This document shows, piece by piece, positions 7,976-14,831 of a stretch of 23,680 nucleotides of DNA; the first letter of the stretch is position 1; each line of letters starts with the position of its first letter. The notes below the pieces were generated by a model. It was not told the DNA's origin. It did not search any database and saw only the letters and a list, made by a program, of their open reading frames with translations. A program made the position numbers and the translations under genes. The stretch spans positions 1 through 23,680 of the forward strand of contig JAVWYO010000030.1 of NCBI GenBank assembly GCA_036661515.1. The letters run 5' to 3'. Source of the DNA: HGM05232 sp036661515 (GTDB taxonomy: Bacteria; Bacteroidota; Bacteroidia; Bacteroidales; Muribaculaceae).

Positions 7976-9079
7976 ATGAGCACCGAAAGAAAAATAAGAG
8001 TGGGTATCACCCAAGGGGATATCAACGGTATTGGATATGAAGTAATTCTTAAAACATTGATTGAGCCACGCATCTTGGAGCTATGTACCCCAGTGCTTTA
8101 CGGCTCATCTAAGATTGCAGCTTATCATCGTAAGGCGTTAGAAATGCCTCAGATACCTTTTAATAATATCTCTTCGGCAAACGAAGTAAAAGATAATGTA
8201 AATAATCTCGTAGAGGTAATTAACGATGACACAAAAGTGGAACTTGGAGTTCAAACTCCAGCTGCAGGGAAAGCGGCATTTATAGCACTTGAATGTGCTA
8301 TCGCCGATTTAAAAGCAGGTCTTATCGATGTCCTTGTAACCGCGCCAATCAATAAGCACTCTATTCAAAGCAACGAATTTCAATTTCCTGGTCACACCGA
8401 ATATCTTGAAGCAGCATTTGGAGAGGGTAAAAAGCCTTTAATGGTACTATTTAATGAGCGTATAAAAGTTGCGTTGGTTACAACACACCTACCTATCTCA
8501 AAAATACCAGAATCTATCACAGCTACTAATATTGCAGAGAAATTAGAAATCTTTAATAATTCTCTTATCAAAGATTTTGGTATCGTATGTCCTCGCATTG
8601 CAGTGCTTGCACTTAATCCTCATGCAGGCGAAGATGGGCTACTTGGAAAAGAAGAACAAGAAATAATAATCCCCGCAATCAGCAAAGCAAATACCAATAA
8701 AATAGTGTGCTTTGGACCCTATGCCGCAGATGGATTTTTTGGGAACGAACAATATAAGCATTTCGATGGAGTGCTTGCTATGTATCACGACCAAGGTCTT
8801 GCTCCATTCAAAACAATCGCAATGGAAAGTGGCGTAAACTTTACGGCAGGGTTGCCTTTTATACGCACGTCGCCCGACCATGGCACCGGATTTGACATCG
8901 CAGGCAAAAATGAAGCGAGCGAAGAGTCATTTCGTGAAGCTATTTATCAAGCTATCGACTTGTTTCGAAATCGTCGAACATATATCCAAATGACAAGCAA
9001 TCCACTTCGTAAGCAATACTTTGATAAGAGTAGCGACAACGTAGTGCTTGACTTGACAAAGGTTGAAGAAGAAAACTAA
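7976..9079 (+). CDS. pdxA: 4-hydroxythreonine-4-phosphate dehydrogenase
   Basis: PdxA oxidises 4-phosphohydroxy-L-threonine in the DXP-dependent pathway to pyridoxal phosphate. At 367 residues it is slightly longer than the E. coli enzyme. The N-terminus has GITQGDINGIG (10-20), and VTAPINKHSI (121-130) and FPGHTEYLE (137-145) are family signatures. The three metal-binding histidines are His171 in TTHLP, His216 in NPHAGEDG and His271 in YHDQGLAPFK. TSPDHGTGFDIAGK (298-311) closes the active site. It is the first gene of the rightward run and stops only 29 bases before the nucleotidyltransferase gene, so the inositol-lipid genes downstream are probably cotranscribed with it. PLP is the cofactor of serine palmitoyltransferase, which offers a loose link to sphingolipid synthesis, but this is inference. 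Confidence 0.97.
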   Translation: MSTERKIRVGITQGDINGIGYEVILKTLIEPRILELCTPVLYGSSKIAAYHRKALEMPQIPFNNISSANEVKDNVNNLVEVINDDTKVELGVQTPAAGKAAFIALECAIADLKAGLIDVLVTAPINKHSIQSNEFQFPGHTEYLEAAFGEGKKPLMVLFNERIKVALVTTHLPISKIPESITATNIAEKLEIFNNSLIKDFGIVCPRIAVLALNPHAGEDGLLGKEEQEIIIPAISKANTNKIVCFGPYAADGFFGNEQYKHFDGVLAMYHDQGLAPFKTIAMESGVNFTAGLPFIRTSPDHGTGFDIAGKNEASEESFREAIYQAIDLFRNRRTYIQMTSNPLRKQYFDKSSDNVVLDLTKVEEEN

Positions 9080-9108
9080 TAATTCATTATAGCAAAAAAC
9101 TCACGATT

Positions 9109-9807
9109 ATGAATTATGCAATAATTGCTGCAGGCGAAGGGTCAAGACTCGCCCAAGAAGGCATAACGAAGCCCAAGCCTTTAATAGAACTTAATGGCGA
9201 ACCGATGATAGGACGATTAATAAATATTTTCACTCGTTGCAATGCCGAGAGTATCAGCATTATCGTCAACAAGGAAATGATTGAGGTGAAAGAGTTTCTC
9301 GACACACTAAAACTCGATATTCCACTTAACATTGTGGTGAAGTCAACACCAAGTTCTATGCACAGTTTTTATGAGCTAAGCAAGGTTATGAAAGCAGGAA
9401 AATTTTGCCTTACTACTGTTGATACCATTTTTAAAGAAGCTGATTTTGCAAAATATATATCAGCTTTTGAATCCGATACAACTCATGATGGCATGATGGC
9501 AGTAACGCCATATATTGAAGATGAAAAGCCATTATATGTTGACGTGGATAATGAAATGAATATCCTCACGTTTCGCGACAGTCACTGGAGCGAAGCAAAA
9601 TTTATATCTGGCGGGATATATGCCCTAAACGACCGAGCCATTGGCGTGCTGGAAGATTGCATAACACAGGGAGTGTCTCGAATGCGGAATTTTCAACGAG
9701 CATTGGTTGCATCAGGATTACAATTAAGAGCTTTTTCAATTGATAAAATAATTGATGTTGACCATGCCGAAGATATTCGCGTGGCAGAATCTTTTATAAA
9801 AGAATAA
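9109..9807 (+). CDS. NTP-transferase, candidate CTP:inositol-1-phosphate cytidylyltransferase
   Basis: A 232-residue single-domain nucleotidyltransferase of the GT-A/MobA-like fold. The nucleotide-binding loop AAGEGSRL (7-14) is followed by KPKPLIELNG (21-30), the usual base and phosphate contact. TTVDTIF (102-108) supplies the metal-binding Asp105, SGGIYAL (167-173) lines the sugar site, and the C-terminal DVDHAEDIRVAE (216-227) is typical of sugar-phosphate nucleotidyltransferases. The family alone does not fix the substrate. Its place two genes before a CDP-alcohol phosphatidyltransferase and upstream of inositol-phosphate synthase suggests that it converts CTP and inositol-1-phosphate to CDP-inositol, as related enzymes do in Archaeoglobus and Thermotoga. 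It is 29 bases after pdxA and 23 bases before the ATP-grasp gene. Confidence 0.85.
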   Translation: MNYAIIAAGEGSRLAQEGITKPKPLIELNGEPMIGRLINIFTRCNAESISIIVNKEMIEVKEFLDTLKLDIPLNIVVKSTPSSMHSFYELSKVMKAGKFCLTTVDTIFKEADFAKYISAFESDTTHDGMMAVTPYIEDEKPLYVDVDNEMNILTFRDSHWSEAKFISGGIYALNDRAIGVLEDCITQGVSRMRNFQRALVASGLQLRAFSIDKIIDVDHAEDIRVAESFIKE

Positions 9808-9830
9808 ATAAGAAGTAAAATTCATTTATA

Positions 9831-10694
9831 ATGGCAGAAATCAAAATTGCTGGCGTAATGAGAGCTGGCGCATATTCACCAAACCACATTGGAAACGATG
9901 CGGCTATCTTTAATGCTACGGCTGAACAATTGCGTAAACGCGGTTGCGAAGTAAAAATATATAGCGAAGAACAATTTATTGCAGGAAACGTTAAGGAAGA
10001 TATTATTCTTAATATGTGTCGCGAACAAGAAAGTATATTTATGCTCCAAAAACTTGAAGACGAAGGCAAACTTGTTATAAATTCTGGATATGGCATTGAA
10101 AACTGTACCCGAGAACGCATGACCCGCATATTATTAGGTAGCAATATCCCATATCCCGAAAGCCTAATAGTCAATACTAACGAAGTCGTGAAAACAGCAC
10201 TCAAAAAAAGCGGATTTTCAACATGCTGGATAAAGCGAGGCGATTTTCATGCAATGCACAAAGAGGACGTTAGCTATTGTCGTCATGCCGAAGAGGCGCA
10301 AGAAGTACTTCAAGAATATTTCTATCGAGGGATTAAGCGTGCCGTAATAAATAGGCATCTTGAGGGTGACCTTATAAAGTTTTACGGCGTACAAGGCTCA
10401 TCATTCTTTTATTGGTTTTACCCTTTTGATGTAGGGCATAGCAAATATGGCTACGAGGCCATCAATGGGAAGTCACAAGGACTTGAATTTGACAAAAAGA
10501 AAATGAAGGATATTTGTCAGAACGCGTCAGAAGTTTTAGATGTAAAAATTTATGGTGGCGATTGTATTATTTCAGCTGAAGGAGATATGAAAATTATTGA
10601 CTTCAATGATTGGCCAAGTTTTGCTCCATGCCGTAACGAAGCAGCTCCACACATAGCTAAATGTGTTATCAATGCCGTAAAAAATAGAGAGTAG
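9831..10694 (+). CDS. ATP-grasp-fold enzyme of unknown substrate
   Basis: A 287-residue cytosolic protein without signal or membrane segment. The layout is that of small ATP-grasp ligases: an N-terminal Rossmann-like part (1-90) with MRAGAYSPNHIGND, then NCTRERMTRILLGSNIPYPE (91-110), which corresponds to the N-x-x-D-K-x-x-x-x-x-L-L segment before the ATP domain. WIKRGDFHAM (133-142) has the ATP-contacting Lys135, EGDLIKFYGV (178-187) matches the central strand pair, and GGDCIIS plus IIDFNDWPSF (242-248, 255-264) carry metal-binding Asp257 and Asn259. Such enzymes join a carboxylate to an amine or other nucleophile through an acyl phosphate. It lies 23 bases from each neighbour, inside the inositol-lipid run, yet no known inositol-lipid step needs such a reaction. 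The substrate cannot be named. Confidence 0.8.
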   Translation: MAEIKIAGVMRAGAYSPNHIGNDAAIFNATAEQLRKRGCEVKIYSEEQFIAGNVKEDIILNMCREQESIFMLQKLEDEGKLVINSGYGIENCTRERMTRILLGSNIPYPESLIVNTNEVVKTALKKSGFSTCWIKRGDFHAMHKEDVSYCRHAEEAQEVLQEYFYRGIKRAVINRHLEGDLIKFYGVQGSSFFYWFYPFDVGHSKYGYEAINGKSQGLEFDKKKMKDICQNASEVLDVKIYGGDCIISAEGDMKIIDFNDWPSFAPCRNEAAPHIAKCVINAVKNRE

Positions 10695-10717
10695 AATATA
10701 ACTAACACTGGAATATT

Positions 10718-11659
10718 ATGAATAAATATTTAGATATCAGCACTAAGTATAAGCAGACGTTGAAGTCTTTAGACACCGAAGAACCTATCGACTTGATGTT
10801 TTATCGCCCAATAGGCTATGCTTGGGCACTGTTGTGCGCCAAACTTGGTGTTGTCCCAAATGTAATCACCATAGCATCAATATTTCTTGGAGTAGGTGCT
10901 GGAATCTTATTTTATTATAATCATTTGTGGCTAAACATCATAGGAATGTTTCTGCTAATATGGGCAAACTCTTTTGATAGTGCCGATGGACAACTTGCAC
11001 GAATGACCAAGCAATTTTCACGCATTGGGCGCATCTTAGATGGCTTGAGTGGCGATTTGTGGTTTATTACCATATATTTGGCAATATGTTTTCGTGAAAA
11101 CGGCACCAGCGATTTCTTTATGGCTCACACATGGATGATATGGGTATTAGCCTCAATAACGGGCATTTGCCATGCTAAACAAGCAGCTGTCGCCGATTAT
11201 TACCGTAATTTCCACCTATTTTTCCTAAAAGGTAAAGAGGGTAGCGAACTCGACTCGGTGTCGGTACTTGATGTGAAATATGCAGAACTATCATGGAAAA
11301 AGAATTTTATGCCAAAGCTCACACTATTCTTTTATCGTAATTACACAGCAAATCAAGAGAGTATGACTCCCAAGATGCAACGTCTTCGCGCAGTGCTTAA
11401 AGAAAAATTTGGTGAAGAGATTCCCCAAACTTTTCGCGATGCTTTCCGAGCAAAGAGTAAACCGCTTATGAAATATACCAACTACCTTTCATTCAACGTA
11501 AGAGTAATAGCATTATTCGTTGCATTATTGGCACAGATGCCATGGCTGTATTTTGCATTTGAGATGACAGTTCTTAATATTATGCTTGTATATATGATGT
11601 GCCGACACGAAAAAATATGCAAGACGTTTATTACAGAGTTACAAGATGGAACATATTAA
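10718..11659 (+). CDS. CDP-alcohol phosphatidyltransferase, candidate phosphatidylinositol synthase
   Basis: A 313-residue integral membrane enzyme with hydrophobic helices near 48-68, 70-86, 114-122, 133-150 and two at 262-295. The family signature is present at 87-113: Asp87, Asp90-Gly91, Ala94-Arg95, Gly104 and Asp108. The last Asp of the signature is expected four residues after Asp108, but that position is Gly112 and the Asp is at 113. The enzyme should transfer a phospho-alcohol between a CDP carrier and an acceptor hydroxyl at the inner membrane. With inositol-phosphate synthase and a nucleotidyltransferase in the cluster, the product is likely phosphatidylinositol or an inositol phosphoceramide. 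It could use CDP-inositol with a lipid alcohol, or CDP-diacylglycerol with inositol. Its 3' end overlaps the HAD gene by 14 bases, implying coupled translation. Confidence 0.92.
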   Translation: MNKYLDISTKYKQTLKSLDTEEPIDLMFYRPIGYAWALLCAKLGVVPNVITIASIFLGVGAGILFYYNHLWLNIIGMFLLIWANSFDSADGQLARMTKQFSRIGRILDGLSGDLWFITIYLAICFRENGTSDFFMAHTWMIWVLASITGICHAKQAAVADYYRNFHLFFLKGKEGSELDSVSVLDVKYAELSWKKNFMPKLTLFFYRNYTANQESMTPKMQRLRAVLKEKFGEEIPQTFRDAFRAKSKPLMKYTNYLSFNVRVIALFVALLAQMPWLYFAFEMTVLNIMLVYMMCRHEKICKTFITELQDGTY

Positions 11660-12359
11660 TATTAAAGGCATTATCTTTGATTACGGTGGCACAATCGATA
11701 GTAGAGGTGACCATTGGAGTGAAATTATTTGGAAAGGTTATCAGCAATCAAACATTGCAGTTACAAAGGAACAATTTAGAGAATGCTATGTATATGCCGA
11801 GCGAGAACTTGCACGAGTAGAGCATATTAAGCCAAATCATAACTTCTATGACTTACTTATTATAAAAATGCGTATAGAATTGCAATATCTTATCGACAAA
11901 AATATAATAGGAAATGAGTCGTTAGAACATAATATTATAGAGATTGCCAGCTACTGTTACGCACAAGCAAAGGAGTCAATAGCTGATGCGCGCAAGGTAC
12001 TTGACGCATTATATGCAAAATATCCAATGGTGCTTGTGAGCAATTTCTATGGGAATGTAGAGAGCGTATTAACCGATTTCGACCTCCGCAAATATTTTAA
12101 AACTATTATAGAAAGTGCTGTTGTAGGCGTTAGGAAACCCAACCCGCAGATATTCCAACTCGGCGTTAATGCCCTAAATATGAATACCACTGACGTACTC
12201 GTTATTGGTGATAGTTATAAAAAGGACATCATTCCAGCAGAGTCTATTGGCTGTAAAGTGCTATGGCTAAAAGGGAAAGGCTGGACCGAAGAAGAAGATG
12301 CCATGACTCACCCAATGATTATTAAAAATCTTGCAGAAATCCTTGATGTAGCGTTATAA
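11646..12359 (+). CDS. HAD-superfamily hydrolase-like protein
   Basis: A 237-residue HAD protein with an alpha-helical cap inserted after motif I (about 20-115). Motif I is FDYGGTID (11-18): the nucleophile Asp12 is present, but the acid/base Asp normally two residues later is Gly14. Motif II is VSNFYGN (131-137), the motif III lysine is Lys164 in GVRKPNPQIF, and motif IV is GDSYKKD (188-194). The fold is certain, and the altered motif I could slow or redirect phosphate release. The start lies inside the end of the transferase gene (14-base overlap), so the two proteins are likely made in fixed ratio. It might dephosphorylate inositol-1-phosphate or a phosphorylated inositol lipid, or serve a different phosphoryl chemistry; the sequence does not decide. 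Confidence 0.88.
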   Translation: MEHINIKGIIFDYGGTIDSRGDHWSEIIWKGYQQSNIAVTKEQFRECYVYAERELARVEHIKPNHNFYDLLIIKMRIELQYLIDKNIIGNESLEHNIIEIASYCYAQAKESIADARKVLDALYAKYPMVLVSNFYGNVESVLTDFDLRKYFKTIIESAVVGVRKPNPQIFQLGVNALNMNTTDVLVIGDSYKKDIIPAESIGCKVLWLKGKGWTEEEDAMTHPMIIKNLAEILDVAL

Positions 12360-12576
12360 TTCGTTAACAAAAACGAGGCAAAATAGAACAATTTTTTCGC
12401 CATATTGGCTATATAGGTTAGATTTTAGCTTATATTAACTCTATTGTTACAATTAATAGCATAAATAAATTTTATAAATCGGAAAAAGGGGGTACTTTTA
12501 CCCTCGCTTTTCCTAAATAGTTAAGGAATAACAATTTTATAACAATATATAAAGTATATTTATTAATTCAACGATT
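12360..12576 (+). other. Leader region of the inositol-phosphate synthase gene
   Basis: 217 bases lie between the HAD gene and the inositol-phosphate synthase gene, against overlaps or 23-29 bases elsewhere in the run, so the last gene probably has its own promoter. I see no exact TAnnTTTG box. A short palindrome GCCATATTGGC is at 12399-12409, and a strong hairpin is at 12481-12513. Confidence 0.5.
12481..12513 (+). other. Hairpin upstream of inositol-phosphate synthase
   Basis: Bases 12488-12494 (GGGGGTA) pair with 12499-12505 (TACCCTC, one G-U pair) around a CTTT loop. Below a small internal loop, GGAAAA (12481-12486) pairs with TTTTCC (12508-12513). No T-run follows on either strand, so a simple rho-independent terminator is not supported. 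It lies 63 bases before the ATG and may be a 5' leader structure. Confidence 0.5.
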
Positions 12577-13875
12577 ATGAAAAAAATTGATGTGCAAAAG
12601 CCTGAAGGTAAATTAGGCGTTCTTATCGTAGGTCTTGGTGGTGCAGTATCATCAACTTTTGTTGTCGGTACTTTGGCAACACGTAAAGGTTTAACAACAC
12701 CTATTGGCTCAATAACACAACTTTCTACCATTAAATTAGGACAAGGAGCAAACGCTCGTAACCCTAAAATTAAAGATGTATTGCCAATTGCTAAATTAGA
12801 TGATATCGTATTTGGTGGATGGGATATTTTTGAAGATAATGTATATGACGCAGCAGTTCATGCTGATGTACTTCAACAAAAAGATCTTGACGGAGTGAAA
12901 GACGAATTGAAAGCTATCAAGCCAATGAAGGCAGCTTTCTTAAATCAATATGTTACCCGTCTTCATGGTACATGGACAAAATCAGCTCCAACTAAATGGG
13001 ACTTGATGCTCCAACTAAAAGAGGACATGGCAAACTTCAAAAAAGATAATAATTGTAACCGTATTGTTGTTATATGGGCTGCTTCAACCGAAGTTTATGT
13101 TCCAATGACAGAAACTCACATGACTCTCTCTTCTCTACAAAAAGCAATGAAAGACAACTCTGAAGAGATAGCTCCTTCAATGCTTTATGCTTATGCAGCA
13201 ATAGATAGCGGTATTCCATTTATCAATGGCGCACCTGCATTGACTGTTGACATGCCTGGTATTTGGGAACTTGCAGAACAAAAATGCGTGCCAATCTGCG
13301 GAAAAGACTTCAAGACAGGACAAACCCTTATGAAGACTGTTCTTTCTCCAATGTTACGTACTCGTATGCTTGGACTACGTGGTTGGTTCTCAACTAATAT
13401 ACTTGGAAATCGTGATGGAGAAGTTCTTGACGATCCAGCATCATTCAAGACAAAAGAAGTTTCAAAACTTTCAGTTCTTGACACAATACTAAAGCCAAGT
13501 GAATATCCTGAACTTTATGGAAACATCTACCACAAGGTACGTATCAACTACTACCCACCACGTGGTGACCAAAAAGAAGGTTGGGATAATATTGACATCG
13601 TAGGTTGGATGGGATACCCAATGCAAATAAAAGTAGATTTCCTTTGCCGTGACTCTATCCTTGCAGCTCCACTTCTTCTTGACTTGGTACTCCTTAATGA
13701 CCTTGCAAAACGTTGCAACTTCTCAGGTATCCAATCATGGCTATCATTCTACTTCAAGAGCCCAATGCATGCCCTTGACGAAGAACCAACACATGACGTA
13801 TTCGCTCAAAACGTAGTATTACGTAACAAAATGCGTGAAATTATGAACGAAGAACCTCAATGCTTTATCGACTAA
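12577..13875 (+). CDS. myo-Inositol-1-phosphate synthase
   Basis: A 432-residue enzyme that turns glucose-6-phosphate into inositol-1-phosphate using bound NAD, the committed step to inositol lipids. The NAD-binding loop is GLGGAVSST (19-27). NGAPALTVDMPGIWELA (217-233) and GKDFKTGQT (242-250) form the catalytic region typical of the family, and PPRGDQKEGWDNIDIVGW follows in the C-terminal half. The length is close to that of bacterial homologues, which lack the N-terminal extension of the yeast enzyme. All arginine codons I read in this gene (14) are CGT, while the upstream genes mix CGT, CGC, CGA and AGA; this bias suggests high expression. It follows the HAD gene after 217 bases with a hairpin and ends in a strong terminator, so it may be transcribed separately from the rest of the pathway. 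Confidence 0.96.
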   Translation: MKKIDVQKPEGKLGVLIVGLGGAVSSTFVVGTLATRKGLTTPIGSITQLSTIKLGQGANARNPKIKDVLPIAKLDDIVFGGWDIFEDNVYDAAVHADVLQQKDLDGVKDELKAIKPMKAAFLNQYVTRLHGTWTKSAPTKWDLMLQLKEDMANFKKDNNCNRIVVIWAASTEVYVPMTETHMTLSSLQKAMKDNSEEIAPSMLYAYAAIDSGIPFINGAPALTVDMPGIWELAEQKCVPICGKDFKTGQTLMKTVLSPMLRTRMLGLRGWFSTNILGNRDGEVLDDPASFKTKEVSKLSVLDTILKPSEYPELYGNIYHKVRINYYPPRGDQKEGWDNIDIVGWMGYPMQIKVDFLCRDSILAAPLLLDLVLLNDLAKRCNFSGIQSWLSFYFKSPMHALDEEPTHDVFAQNVVLRNKMREIMNEEPQCFID

Positions 13876-13899
13876 AGATTTAAGCAATTTAATAACCCA

Positions 13900-13944
13900 A
13901 GAATAGGGTGTGTCGAATTTTTGACACACCCTATTCTGTTTTTT
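13900..13944 (+). terminator. Rho-independent terminator after inositol-phosphate synthase
   Basis: A perfect 15-base stem, AGAATAGGGTGTGTC (13900-13914) with its complement at 13923-13937, has an 8-base loop and is followed by GTTTTTT. It ends transcription of the inositol-phosphate synthase gene. Confidence 0.93.
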
Positions 13945-14050
13945 ACCTTGTCTAACGCGCATTTACACTATCTTTTCATAAAATAGATGGCTCTTGAATA
14001 AAAAAAACGAAAAATATTATTTTTCCATTTTATTTATCTCCCATTTACAC

Positions 14051-14058
14051 TATCTTTG
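14051..14058 (+). promoter_or_regulatory. Bacteroidota -7 box for the histone-like gene
   Basis: TATCTTTG matches TAnnTTTG exactly and lies 40 bases before the ATG at 14099. It is part of a 16-base sequence, CATTTACACTATCTTT (14042-14057), that also occurs at 13960-13975, so there may be two tandem start sites. No clear TTTG is found at -33. Confidence 0.55.
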
Positions 14059-14098
14059 TCAAATCTTAACTATATAATAAACATAAGTAATTAAAAAC

Positions 14099-14275
14099 AT
14101 GAAAGAATTAGTATCAAAGTTTCAGGAATTAGCATCATCTTTTGAAAAAGAGGCTAACGCACAAATCGAGAACAACAACAAAGCAGCAGGAACTCGCGCT
14201 CGCAAGGCTTCGTTAGAAATTGAAAAATTAATGAAGGAATTCCGTAAGGCTTCTTTAGAGGAATCAAAGAAATAA
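14099..14275 (+). CDS. Small histone H1-like (Hc1-type) DNA-binding protein
   Basis: A 58-residue protein not preceded by any other gene in its transcription unit. It starts MKELVSKFQELASSFEKEA and continues with NNNKAAGTRARKASLEIEKL, followed by a lysine-rich helix ending EESKK. This is the pattern of the short Bacteroidota proteins related to chlamydial Hc1/histone H1: one amphipathic helical hairpin with the R-A-R-K-A-S centre and many Lys and Arg. They are abundant chromosomal proteins thought to coat DNA. A good -7 box precedes the gene and a bidirectional hairpin follows it. The ATG is the only sensible start. Confidence 0.88.
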   Translation: MKELVSKFQELASSFEKEANAQIENNNKAAGTRARKASLEIEKLMKEFRKASLEESKK

Positions 14276-14298
14276 GCCGTTACACTTTAAATGTAGCA

Positions 14299-14335
14299 AA
14301 AGAGCTATTAATCGTAAGATTAGTGGCTCTTTCTT
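14299..14335. terminator. Bidirectional terminator between histone-like gene and ispF
   Basis: A 15-base stem (14299-14313 with 14318-14332; two G-U pairs in the plus-strand RNA) closes a GTAA loop between two converging genes. T-rich sequence follows on the plus strand (CTCTTTCTTATT), and CTCTTTTG follows on the minus strand. It begins within two bases of the ispF stop codon. Confidence 0.8.
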
Positions 14336-14816
14336 ATTGTACGCGCTCAATGAGCACGGTTGCATAGGCAGCAATGCCCTCTCCGCGCCCTGTGTAGCCG
14401 AGTTTCTCGGTGGTGGTAGCTTTTATTGATATATCACTAATCTCGGCATTCAAGCATTGCGCTAATTGTTGTTGCATTGCTGGGATATGTGGATTTAGCT
14501 TTGGTTGTTCGGCACATATAGTGATGTCGGCATTGCCGAGTATATAGCCTTTAGTGTGCAGTAAATTGTTGACTTCAGTGAGGAGTTTGCGACTGTCAAT
14601 GCCTTTATAAGCGGGGTCGGTGTCGGGGAAATGGAAACCAATATCGCGGAGATTAGCAGCTCCAAGTATTGCATCGCATAGTGCATGAATGACAACGTCG
14701 GCATCGGAATGCCCTAATAATCCAAGACTATAAGGAATCTTTACTCCTCCGAGCCATAGGTCACAGTCATTGACAAGGCGATGAACATCAAATCCCATTC
14801 CTACACGTATATTCAT
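14334..14816 (-). CDS. ispF: 2-C-methyl-D-erythritol 2,4-cyclodiphosphate synthase
   Basis: IspF closes the cyclic diphosphate in the MEP route to isoprenoids. The 160-residue length is standard. The metal-binding residues are Asp10 and His12 in GFDVHRL and His44 in DADVVIHALCDAILGA. GDIGFHFPDTDP appears here as RDIGFHFPDTDP (57-68), and KATTTEKLGYTGRGEGIAA near the end is the classical substrate-binding signature. It is the last gene of the minus-strand run rex, FAH, porU, porV, ispF and starts 15 bases after porV stops, so it depends on that operon or on an internal promoter that I cannot see. Confidence 0.98.
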   Translation of the reverse strand: MNIRVGMGFDVHRLVNDCDLWLGGVKIPYSLGLLGHSDADVVIHALCDAILGAANLRDIGFHFPDTDPAYKGIDSRKLLTEVNNLLHTKGYILGNADITICAEQPKLNPHIPAMQQQLAQCLNAEISDISIKATTTEKLGYTGRGEGIAAYATVLIERVQ

Positions 14817-14831
14817 AATGTATAAAGTTTT

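Noticed and set aside
7784..12420. Shared ATATAGGTTA at 7784-7793 and 12411-12420
   Set aside because: Only 10 bases match and the flanks differ, so chance is a fair explanation in AT-rich DNA.
12481..12513. Hairpin as rho-independent terminator of the HAD gene
   Set aside because: No T-run follows on either strand, and it lies over 120 bases after the stop codon.
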